Shown in pieces: positions 22,140-31,695 of a stretch of 64,000 nucleotides of DNA (its first letter is position 1; each line of letters begins with the position of its first letter). The translations under genes were made by a program, and so were the position numbers. This DNA is from Turnera subulata. Its lineage: Eukaryota > Streptophyta > Magnoliopsida > Malpighiales > Passifloraceae. Under the pieces are notes generated by a model, which did no database searches, was not told the origin of the DNA, and was given only the letters and a program-made list of their open reading frames with translations. The stretch is from NCBI GenBank assembly GCA_028386065.3, contig JAKUCV010002424.1, positions 43,051 to 107,050 on the forward strand, in the 5' to 3' direction.

Positions 22140-22755
22140 GATGAAAAGAAAGAGGAAGTTGAGAGTGAGAGAAGAAAAGAAGTCTCAAAAGAAATTGTGT
22201 TAAAAGGCTCAAATGAGAGAGAAACGAGGGTTGAATATAAGGAGAAGAAGAGTTTGTTTGTACTTCTGTACAAGGAAGCGTGATTTAAAGCTAACCTTAA
22301 TCCTTGTCTTTATAGATGTGATGTGTTTCTTTTGTAGGTTCCTAAGGATGCTTGTCCTAAAGGATTGCCGGCCCTAGACGAAGATGGATCTATATGTAGG
22401 GCGCCAATTACAATCAAAAGGGAGCATCAAGTTTTAAGTTCCTTTTCTAAGAATTTAATGCCTAAATTGGATAACATGATGAGTAATTTAAATTCTTACT
22501 TTGTTGATTTTCATCCACATAAATTACTTATTATGCATACTTCTGAGTTATTGTTTTGGAAGAACAAATTAATGCTACTCGGATGTTCCTTGATCCCGGG
22601 AGGAGAAGCTAGAAGCATGAAGCTTGATCTTTTGCGCATTATGATGGTTCGCAAGGTGAGTATAGTGATCATACCATCGTTGATATTGCTGAATTTTCTC
22701 CTATTGAATTTGTAGGTATCGATTCGAGGACGAATCGCTTTGAGGAGGGAGAGAA
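22140..22755 (+). pseudogene. Unrecognised ORF tail shared with element B, plus polypurine tract
   Basis: Continues the linker (L-Y-K-E-A region, with stops) into a segment matching residues about 221-360 of the B protein: A-C-P-K-G-L-P-A, A-P-I-T-I, H-Q-V-L-S-S-F, and F-V-D-F-H-P-H. A TAG at the start and a frameshift near 22600 break it. The end (I-D-S-R-T-N-R-F-E-E-G) resembles the C-terminal tail of gypsy Pol. A purine tract (about 22741-22755) leads into the 3' LTR. Confidence 0.65.
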
Positions 22756-23741
22756 TGACGCAAGCCACCCAGGCGAATTTGGAAACTTGAAGAATGATGC
22801 ACGCCAAGACGACCATGGAGGATGCAATGGTGTCATACATGGAATTTGGATGTATTCTAACAAGTTCAAAGTTCATCATCACAAGTTCACTTTCAAGATC
22901 AAGTCTGAAAATCGTACTCACAAGAAATTCAAGAAGAGATGAAAAACAAGCTTGGAAAAGAGACAAAGGATAAGGTCAACATGTCTACTATCCATGGGAG
23001 AAGGCTAGTCGAATGTGGAGCACTTTTGGGCTCAAATGGTCATACTTTATTTTTATTATTAATTTTAGACGAATTTTTGTTAATTATGGTCCATAAATTT
23101 CGGCTTGGGTTTTATCTTTATTATTTGGGTTATAATTGTGGGCTCTAGTTTATTAGTTGGGTTTTTATTGTAAGGGTCTTAATTAGTGTCCAACACATAT
23201 GGGCTCAATTAAATCCTATTCTATTTGGGTAGTCTAAAAGTTGACACCTAAAAATACTGTCTATTTGGGTTGTCTAAGGTCGGCACCTAAAAATACTGTC
23301 TATTCGGGTTGTCTATTTTTAGGTCGGCACCTAAAAATTCTGGACAAAGTCAAAATCCAATTTGACTTGGATTAGGGGTTTGGAGCCGACTCTAGGGTTA
23401 GCGATTAGTATAAATAAGACCTTTTTCTTTATGTTTGAGGACATGACGAATTTGATAATAAAAGTTTGAGGTTTTCTTACATTGGTTATTTGCAAGTTAG
23501 AATTGATTTCTTCTTGTTTATTTGAGGGATTGTGTTTACTTATCAAGTGATTGATTTGCTTGTGGCGTAATCAAGATGCCTAGCTTTTATTTCTCTATTG
23601 TTGCTTAACAACTTTGCTTTATTTTGAGGTGATAGAGGTATTTGCTGAAACCCTAATTTGGTTGAATTGGCTGCTGATCTTGGAGACTTTGATTAATTTG
23701 GAGGTGCTTTCTAGCTTTGTTCTGGTAGTGTTTCCGTATCA
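22756..23741 (+). repeat. 3' LTR of element A (986 bp)
   Basis: Runs from TGACGCAAGCC to TTCCGTATCA. It is longer than the 5' LTR because of an extra repeat unit around 23250-23320. Followed by target duplication CACTC. Confidence 0.9.
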
Positions 23742-23746
23742 CACTC

Positions 23747-23986
23747 ACTTCATTCTTCCATGCTTTCAGATCACGGATTCAAAGGCTGAAAAGAATTGTT
23801 AATTCACAAATATAGAGTAATGGGTTTGTCATAATCAAAACTTACTTAAGTGGCAAATTAACCGAATTAGCATTATAATGATCATTTAATAGAATAGCCT
23901 TATTTAATTTGCATTATGATTATTTAATTAGAGTAACCTAGTTTAATTAGCTATTAATCTCAAACTTAATCATCATCAGATTTACA
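23747..23986 (-). repeat. 5' LTR of element S, second (U3-side) part
   Basis: Continues the S LTR after element A and matches 9622-9855. On the minus strand the LTR starts TGTAAATCTGATG at 23986. Confidence 0.9.
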
Positions 23987-24567
23987 CTAGAAACTTGAAC
24001 TAAATTCCTCCAATAATAACGGATCATCAGCTTTCCTTGCACTTATAATGCTATCATACCAAGTACGAGCATCTCCTTGCAACCTATAAGTCGCTAGATG
24101 CACCGCCTGTTCCTTTAAGCACCCCAAAGCATCACACCGCTTCTTGACCTCTTCCAGGAAAACCATAGGATCATCATCACTACCAAGACCAGAAAATGTT
24201 AGAGGTTGTAACTTCACAAAATCAATCAACGATGAATTTCCTCGTTCGATAGCCCGCTTGTTTTGTACAACAATGTCAGTTAGCACTTCTGAGGTCTTTT
24301 GCAAACTTCCAGCCATAGTTCCACTTCGTGCTCTAGTAGGAACTTTAGCACGTGGAACCACTTCATCATCGTCCTGAATAGGTCGGGCTTCATTGTCACC
24401 ACTCTCTTCTTGAACGTGTACTGCTTCGTTATCACCATCTTCCGCCCTAGCATCAGCTCTAGCGCTTCTGCCTCTTCCACGTATCGCTTGCTGGGTGTTA
24501 CCACGACCTGGGGCAACGTTTCCTGCTCTCTCCCTCCCACATTCGTTCTAGCCATTTTCACCTAACG
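23987..24567 (-). pseudogene. gag: Gag of gypsy element G, proximal part cut by S
   Basis: The start is near 24555 (M-A-R-T-N-V-G-G). A frameshift near 24470 separates the N-terminus from the main frame. The capsid domain shows F-S-G-L-G-S-D-D-D-P-M-V-F-L, L-Q-G-D-A-R-T-W-Y-D and L-L-E-E-F. The reading stops at the S junction after E-E-F-S-S-S-F. The missing continuation appears at 8823-8534. The style is Tekay-like gypsy. Confidence 0.82.
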
Positions 24568-24762
24568 AGATTTATAAGATATATTCTAGTTTGTAAGAAT
24601 AAATTTTGTGGTCAAATATAGCAAACAGTGACACATAGAGAAAAGTTACTAAATTCTAGACATAATACTGAGAAACCTATGCTCCACAACCTACACAAAA
24701 CCTATACTCCACGAGATAGTTATAACCTATGCTCCACATGCTACATCTAACCTGTGCTCCAC
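24568..24762 (-). repeat. Leader with a 25-bp array of four primer-site-like units
   Basis: On the plus strand, 14-base cores close to AACCTATGCTCCAC start at 24674, 24699, 24724 and 24749, exactly 25 bases apart. The last core abuts the LTR end. On the minus strand each reads GTGGAGCAYAGGTT, matching the GGAGC half of the primer site used by A, B and C; the first half is missing. Confidence 0.7.
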
Positions 24763-27700
24763 TGAAACGCCCGTATCCCAATTTAGTAAAATAAAACAAT
24801 AAAATAAAAAGAATTTACCAAAATATCCTTGAAACCCGGGATACGTAATCCATAAACCTTATTATGCTGAGATGTTATAACGAAATAGAAATAAACCGGC
24901 TTATCAAACCATAATTCAAACCCGGAAAAATCTGCCGAACAAAACCATAAAGCAATCCCGGCCAACCACCAGTAAAGAAATAGAATCAACTATAACATCT
25001 CAAAACAAATCCTTATGCAGCAGAAGAAGAAATAACAAAAAAAAAGTCATAGAAAAAGAAAATGTTATGCATGTTGGCTCTATGGATCCAACCAAAAGAA
25101 GACACAAGCTACCTGCTGAGATACCGCATCTGAACTCCGAGTCGAAGTAAAATCTCTACATGCTAGCTAGGGTTTGAAAACAACGGTGGCGATTATGTGA
25201 GTCGCCTACTCAGTGAGCATTAAAAGACAAATATATAAGTAAGTGAAGTCATGCTCATAGGGTGAGTAGTCTACGAGCACAGGTATAGCATACAAGCAAA
25301 TAATCAGAATCACACACCATATACACAGTCTTCTCATGGCATTATTGTTATTGTTGTTATAATCAGCTTTAGTGTGCTTAGTTATTATTCAGGGCCCCCA
25401 CTGTGAGTCAAGTCTCTGGCCAGATCCGGGTGTGAAAACCCAAGTGTCGCACCTCAGAAGGGGTAGATTCTGAGGCATAAACCACCGATAATCCTTGAGT
25501 GGCCGCTGGCTACCTGAGGGTGCGCTCAGACACACCTAACTGGTGCAAGTCTTCCAAGGGTGCACTTACCTTCCCCTGGAATAACCATGCTAAACCGCAT
25601 AACGTGACCCGAGGGTACCCAACCCTTCCTCAGGGCTATCGGTCAACTCCACAGCAGAATTAAGTGTTTTATTCTCTGTTATTCTTATATATTCAGTGTG
25701 CCTTACATTATGTTTTTGTGTTATTCTCATATCCGGGCCTTCGGCCCATATCCCACACTATCACCCAATAATAACATGTTATGTTTCATAACAAATTCCT
25801 TAAACTGAAAATAGGCATGTGAGAGCAAACAGGCACACTACTCCAATCACCGCATGTAGCAACAAGGCAAGTAAACCAACTAACCACACCAACATGCATT
25901 CACAAACATATATAAAAGACTTATAACGTCACCTTAATAACGATGATCCTGAGGAGCTTTCCTTGAGCAAGATCCTCCAGCTCCCGAGGTGTTACCCGTG
26001 CCTGAATACCGGCACATTCAATAATCACAAAACAGTTTTAAAAAACAAAATCGTGCATACATGCTAATGATATGCTCAACCGAGTAAATCCCGATCCTAA
26101 CTATCCGATTATGTAATTTCAGGGTCTAAGCCCAAGAAGATATTCCCTAACCGACTACATCACCAAAAGATAAGGATCTAGGGTTCATCGGGCTTAAGCC
26201 CATATAAGTCCTTTAACAATATTCCTGGGCCTAAGGCCCATTTCCTGAAATCCATAACTATCCAATTATGCCATTGGGCTTTAAGCCCATGTCTTAAAGT
26301 CCATAGAAACATTCTAAGTATCATAGGGTTAGATTGTTGGGCCTGGGCCCGGTTTTCTTAAATAGCGTTCTAAGGTCATTCCCGAGCCCAAGAGTTTATC
26401 GGCCTAAGATTCTATCCGTGTCCGTAAGTTTCCGGCCACACACACTCACTCCCCGCTCTCGGTATTCCACTACATCTTTTTATATAAATGAGTGTGCATA
26501 ACCGATAAATCCATCCAATTATGTACAAACACAACTGAGACAAAATCAGGAATAAATACCATTTAAAGCCGAAAAGAATTTCCTGTCTGCCGGAACAAGA
26601 CCCGAGCCTCGCCGGAAAATTCCCAAACTCGTCGGATTCCGGTAACCTTGCCGGAATATTCGTCCATAGCCCAGAAAAACCACAACAACACTGCCACCAT
26701 CCAAACAACACTCTATTCAACAACCCAAAGCAGTATTCAACAAGAAACACAACTCTAGAGATTATAATCGAATTAGAAACGGGCTGTGGTAAAGAATCCT
26801 TACCCGGAAATTCAACCCAATCTGCCCGGAATCTGTCCACAGCCAACCCGAGCCTCACTACCTCTACTAGAAACAAACCCGAACACCAAACTCAACCACA
26901 AAATCCCCACAGCATCCAACGAGAAGAAGAGAAGTTTGGAGTTTCGAATCCTTACCAGAAAAACACCTGCTGCCCGCAACCGGATCTATCTGGATCCGTT
27001 ACACAGCAGCAAACCCGAGCCCATACACCCACAGCCGGAACAGACCACCAGCAATCCCATCGCCGGCCGGAAACATCACGGAAGCAATACACACAAACGT
27101 CGGCCACCCAGAACACACTACCCGCCGCCGACAAAACACGCAAACCGCACACAAAACCAGCACGTAATTCACCGCCACAAACACCCACACCAAAATGACA
27201 CCAATAAGACAAACTAGCACAATCGAACCCGATAAGGTGCAAAAGANAACCCCCCCCCCCCCCCCCTCATAGTCCTTATCCTCGAGTTACAGCAGTGGCG
27301 GCGGCCCCTTAGTGTTGTTTGCACGGCGAACGGAAAAGAAGATGGACGGCGGCGGCGGTTTGTGTGAGAGAAAGAGAAGACGGACTCGGTGAAAGGAAAG
27401 AGATGTAGAGAGCAGAAAATGAAAACAATAGGTAAGAAAAGAAAAGGAAAAGAGAAGTTACAAGGAGATATTCTAGCCGTTACTGCCACGATTTGGGGAG
27501 AGGAGATCGTGGGTGGTTGAGCAGCTGCGGCGGGGAGAAAGAAGAAAAGAAAGGGGAAGAATAAAGATAAGAGGAAAAGAAAGGAAGGAAAATTGGTTAG
27601 GCTTTATGACCCGTTAGCCCAAACGACGTGTCGTCTGGCTTGGCATGGTCAACCCGCCCAGTTGACCAAACCTTAGGTTTAGGTTTTATTATTTTTTTTT

Positions 27701-27944
27701 CTTTACCTTTCCTCAAAACGACGTAGATTCGCCTAAACTACGGTAACCCCGTGTTTCACCCGGAAACACGTTTTATCTCCAACAAAAGTCATACATGGCA
27801 TAAAATAACTTAAGATAAATATTTCCCAAATAAAACTTATCTTATTTTCCATAACCAAAAACCCAAAAATTCCTCGAGGGTAAAACTGGAATAAAAATTC
27901 CGAAGGTTCCATAAATTAAATTACCAAAATCTGGGGCGTTACAG
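24763..27944 (-). repeat. 3.2-kb gypsy LTR shared by elements G and H
   Basis: On the minus strand it starts TGTAACGCCCC after a purine tract and ends GGGCGTTTCA, giving inverted ends. It follows the pol of H, so it is its 3' LTR. It also lies where the 5' LTR of the G gag should be. A piece of the same LTR recurs at 30301-31178 (matching about 26085-27012). It contains palindromes GGGCTTAAGCCC (26190-26201), GGGCCTAAGGCCC (26227-26239) and GGGCTTTAAGCCC (26276-26288), and a minus-strand TATATAAA near 26480. Frames inside it are not genes. Confidence 0.8.
27247..27266. other. N plus 17-base poly-C run (probable assembly fault)
   Basis: An ambiguous base, AA and 17 C inside the LTR. Same signature as the N plus poly-G at 8824-8860, on the complementary strand. 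Confidence 0.7.
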
Positions 27945-27985
27945 TTCCACCCCTCTTATTAAAATTTCGTCCTCGAAATTTACAA
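27945..27985 (-). other. Polypurine tract of element H
   Basis: On the minus strand, TTCGAGGACGAAATTTTAAT then AAGAGGGGTGGAAC, immediately before the LTR start; the usual post-pol block of this group. Confidence 0.75.
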
Positions 27986-27995
27986 CATAAGAACA

Positions 27996-29110
27996 TCAAA
28001 ACAGATGTGGATACTGCTCTCTCATATGGCACTCAACCTCCCAAGTAGCCTCATTCATAGAATGACGACTCCATCTAACCCGAACTATCGGAATGGTACG
28101 ACTCCTCAACTGTCGCACCTCCCGAGTCAAAATCTCAACCGGCTCCTCCATATAGGTCAAATCCTCAACAACCTCCACCTCTGTCGGGGATACAAAATGA
28201 CTAGGATCAGACCGATAACTCCTCAATATCGAAACATGGAACACATCACGTATGCGAGGCAGCTCCTCCAGCAAAGCCAACCTGTAGGCCAGCGGACCAA
28301 TCCGCTCCATGATCTCATACGGACCAATATAACGAGGGCTCAACTTGCCCTTCCTCCCAAACCAAATAACACCTCTCCAGGGAGCAACCCGAAGGAAAAC
28401 TCTGTCGCCTACACTGTACTCCATCTCCCGACGATGCTTATCGACATAACGTTTTTGCCGATCCTGAGCAGCTCTCATACACTGCTTGACCACCTCGTTC
28501 TGATCAACAGTCCTGGACTAGGTCCGGACCAATAACCTGTCTCAAACCTTCCTCATCCCAACAGATCAGACTACGACACTTCTGGCCGTACAAAGCCTCC
28601 TAAGGCTCCATACCAATACTGGAATGATAACCGTTGTTGTAGGCAAACTCCACCAACGAAAACTTCTCATCCCAAGAACCACTGAAGTGGAGCACATAGG
28701 CTCGAAGCATGTCTTCTAGCGTCTGTATAGTCCTCTCTGACTGTCCATCTGTCTGCGGATGGAATGTAGTACTGGAATTCAGCTTAGTCCCCAAAGCTGA
28801 CTGTAAACTCTTCCAGAAGTGGGAAGTAAACCTCGGATCCCTGTCCAACGCAATGGGTAGTGGAACACCATGTAGTCGAACAATACTAGAAACATACAAC
28901 CTCACCAGCTTATCCATCGTATCCGTCTGCTGGATCGGAAGAAAATGAGTTGACATGGTCAACCTATTGACGATGACCCAGATGGCGTCATGTCGACCCC
29001 GGATCCTCGGTAACCCGATCACAAAGTCCATAGTGATATACTCCCACTTCCACTACGGAATAGTCAAAGATCTCAACTTGCCGGCAGGAGCCTGATGCTC
29101 AGCTTTCACT
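27996..29110 (-). pseudogene. pol: Gypsy integrase with chromodomain-like C-terminus (H)
   Basis: The core begins M-D-F-V-I-G-L-P at 29031, with the first catalytic Asp present. The second Asp is kept in L-D-R-D-P-R-F and the Glu in Q-S-E-R-T-I-Q. After a broken stretch (28600-28493), the frame 28493-27996 gives the GPY/F module (Y-I-G-P-Y-E). It ends in a chromodomain-like tail (P-I-V-R-V-R-W, A-T-W-E-V-E, Y-P-H-L-F). It would insert element DNA, the tail guiding it to chromatin. Several stops precede the core. Confidence 0.88.
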
Positions 29111-29643
29111 TGCTAACAATTTAAACAATGAGCCACAAACTCTGCAACATCTTTCTTCATCACAGGCCACTAATAATGACTCTTCAAGTTCTGGTACATT
29201 TTGGTGCTACCCAGATGTATAGCATATGGCGCATTATGCGCTTCATCAATGATCCATCTCCTCACATCATCAACATCAGGAACACACAACCGATCACCGG
29301 TCATCAAAGCACCATTCTTCCGGATATAGAAACTGGAACTCTCCCCACCCAGAGCCTTATCCCGCAACTCTGATAAATGAGGATCACCAAACTACAACTC
29401 GATAATCTTGTCTCGCAGGGTCGGTCAAATACTCAAACTGAGTAACAACGCCCCAATGGCATCCACATCTAATTGTGCATCCGAAGACCTCAACTCCAAC
29501 AAAGAAGGCAAAGTATAAGAAACCGGGTCCTCATCTGTAAAGGCAACTCTCTTCCGACTCATTGCATCTGCAACCACATTGGCCTTTCCCATATGCTACT
29601 CGATAGTATAATCATAATCCTTCAGAAGCTCAATCCAGCGTCT
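29111..29643 (-). pseudogene. pol: RNase H-integrase connection with H-H-C-C region (H)
   Basis: The frame 29367-29170 has the gypsy pre-integrase pattern V-P-D-V-D-D-V-R, the H-N-A-P-Y-A-I-H motif and T-K-M-Y-Q-N-L-K. It runs into a stop where relatives have W-W. Cys residues of the zinc site follow beyond it but with further stops. The rest is a degenerate linker. Confidence 0.7.
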
Positions 29644-29976
29644 CTACCTCATATTAAGCTCCCTTTTGGTCATGATGTACTTCAAACTCTTGTGATTTGT
29701 GAAAATCCGACACTTCTGACCGAACAGATGGTGTCTCCAGATTTTCAAAGCAAAGACCACAGCAGCTAACTCTAGATCATGGGTCGGATAGTTCTTCTCA
29801 TGAGTTCTCAACTGCCTGGAGGCATAAGCAATCACCCGACCCTCCTGCATCAAGACACATCCCAAGCCCAAACAAGAAGCATCACTGAACACCGTGTACT
29901 CCACCGCGGGTCTCGAAACAGTCAGAATCGGTGCAGAAGTCAACCGACTCTTCAACTCCTCAAACTTTTCTGTCAA
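29644..29976 (-). pseudogene. pol: Gypsy RNase H domain (H)
   Basis: 110 codons: F-S-D-A-S (first Asp), [14 protein letters not shown] (Glu), F-T-N-H-K-S-L-K-Y. Relatives have T-D-H-K, so a catalytic Asp is Asn here through GAT to AAT. The domain would remove RNA during reverse transcription. Confidence 0.88.
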
Positions 29977-30077
29977 CAGTCATCCCAAACAAAAGCACAG
30001 TCTTTCCACAACAGCTTTGTCATGGGACTCGCTATCAAGGAAAAACCCTCAATGAACCTCCGGTAATAGCCAACAAG

Positions 30078-30305
30078 TCAAAGAAAACTCTGTATCTCAG
30101 GTACATTCCTCGGTGGTTCCCAATCCATGACTGCCTTCATCTTGGCCGGGACCACCTTAACACCCTCACCGAACACAACATACCCAAGAAACGCAACCTC
30201 ATCCAGCCAAAACTCACACTTGCTGAGCTTGGCATACAACTGTTCTTCTCTCAGCCTTTGTAGAACCTGTCCTAAATGGTCCTCATGCTCGATAGACATG
30301 CTCAA
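30078..30305 (-). pseudogene. pol: Distal RT (thumb) fragment of element H
   Basis: Shows [27 protein letters not shown] and V-M-D-W-E-P-P, the part just after the catalytic Asp pair. The palm with its catalytic residues is absent because the sequence switches to LTR DNA at about 30303. Confidence 0.87.
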
Positions 30306-31178
30306 CCGAGTAAATCCCGACCCTAACTATCCGATTATGTAATTTCATGGTCTAAGCCCAAGAAGATATTCCTTAACCGACTACATCTCCAAAAGATAGG
30401 GACCTAGGGTTCACCGGGCTTAAGCCCATCTAAGTCCTTTAACAATAATCGTGGGCCTAGGGCCCATTTCTTGAAATCCGTAGCTATCTAATTATGCCAT
30501 TGGCTTTAAGCCCATGTCTTAACGGGCCCGATTTTCCTAAATACCGTTCTGAGGTCATTCCCGAGCCTAAGAGTATATCGGCCTAAGATTCTATCAGTGT
30601 CGGTAAGTTTCCGGCCACAAACACTCACTCCCCGTTCTCGGTATTCCACTATTTCTTTTTATATAAATAAATGTACATAACCGATAAATCCATCCAATTA
30701 TGTACAAACACAACTGAGACAAAACCAGGAATAAATACCGTTTAAAGCCGAAAAGAATTTCCTCTCTGCCGGAATAGTGACCCGAGCCTCGCCACATTCC
30801 GGTAACCTTGTCATAATATTCGCCCAAAGCCAAAAAAAACCCACAACAACACTGCCACCATCCAAACAACAATCTATTCATCAACCCAAAACAGTATTCA
30901 ACAAGAAACACAACTCTAGAGACTATAATCGAATTAGAAACGAGCTGTGGTAAAGGATCCTTACCCGGAAATTCAACCCAATCTGCTCGGAATCCGTCCA
31001 CAGCCAACCCGAGCCTCAATACCTTTACTGGAAACAAACCTGAACACCAAATTCAACCACAAAATCCCCACAGCATCCAACGAGAAGAAGAGGAGTTTGG
31101 AGTTTCGAATCCTTACCAGAAAAACACCTGCTCCCCGCAACCGGATCTATCTCGATCCGTTACACAACAACAAACCCG
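30301..31178 (-). repeat. Truncated LTR fragment of element H
   Basis: Matches about 26085-27012 of the 3.2-kb LTR, with small deletions. Both LTR ends are missing. Left border joins RT; right border joins a different LTR family at 31179-31190. Confidence 0.85.
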
Positions 31179-31189
31179 AATTATAGACT

Positions 31190-31695
31190 AATCAAAATCC
31201 TTAATATAATCCAAATCATGAAAGTTCCCGAGAAACCAGAGTAACAGTGGAGCTCTAACAATCCAAAAATCCGCTATGTATACCAAAACAACTCGCCAAG
31301 CAAGAACTACGTCTCAAGCCTACTAATCACCTGAAAAATATTTTTTTAAAAATGGGGGGTGAGTCCTTCCATAACTCAGTGGGCGTAGTACAAAGCAAAC
31401 CAGAACTAAACTAAAATCATAAAGGTCGAAACATATATACTTCATAATCAAAATATAATAAGCTTGCTTGTCAAATGATCAAAAGTACAAAAATCAGCAG
31501 AAGCCTTGAATTTAAATATCAAATAATTGTAATACTCAAAATAAATAGAAGCCTCGAATTAAGATGTCAGAACCGGATAAGAAATAGAGAAGAGCAAAGC
31601 ACGCCCCGTCGAGCATGTCCGACAACGGTCCCCTGTCGGCTGGAGGAACAAAAGGATCCATAGGAAAATTAGAGATTCCCATCAAACAGATAGAG
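31190..31695 (-). repeat. Fragment of the 6331-8488 LTR family
   Basis: Matches about 6510-7015 closely, ending at CAGATAGAG where element C is inserted. The remainder of this LTR is not seen on the far side of C, because C's right end is itself interrupted. Confidence 0.85.

Larger units (their letters stand above)
18557..23741 (+). mobile_element. Element A: pol-less gypsy (Reina/CRM-like) retrotransposon
   Basis: LTRs at 18557-19505 and 22756-23741 flank gag, protease and an unrecognised tail; RT, RNase H and the integrase core are absent. Target duplication CACTT/CACTC places it inside the 5' LTR of S. Both LTR starts have decayed from TGATGCAAG (CGATGTAAG and TGACGCAAG). It is related to element B by LTR start, leader, ORF tail and polypurine tract. 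Loss of pol with retained ends suggests that it moved with proteins from a related complete element. Confidence 0.85.
8861..23986 (-). mobile_element. Element S: SIRE/Sirevirus-like Ty1/copia retrotransposon, interrupted by A
   Basis: Minus-strand order is 5' LTR (17546-18556 plus 23747-23986), gag, protease remnant, integrase, RT, RNase H, a spacer, an extra ORF (12235-10309), purine tract and 3' LTR (8861-9855, truncated). Integrase before RT marks copia; the long coiled-coil Gag and the ORF after pol mark the SIRE lineage. It lies inside the gag of G. All genes are broken. The primer-binding site is mostly deleted compared with element D. Confidence 0.88.
24763..31178 (-). mobile_element. 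Element H: degenerate Tekay-like gypsy retrotransposon
   Basis: Minus-strand order is truncated LTR (31178-30301), fused to the distal half of RT, then RNase H, integrase with chromodomain-like tail, polypurine tract and full LTR. Gag, protease and the first half of RT are missing, lost in a deletion that joins LTR interior to RT at about 30303. Related to element C by protein. Confidence 0.8.

Noticed and set aside
26786..27217. 143-codon plus-strand frame rich in Pro, Thr and Asn
   Set aside because: Lies within the 3.2-kb LTR; the copy at 30947-31186 diverges and no domain is visible.
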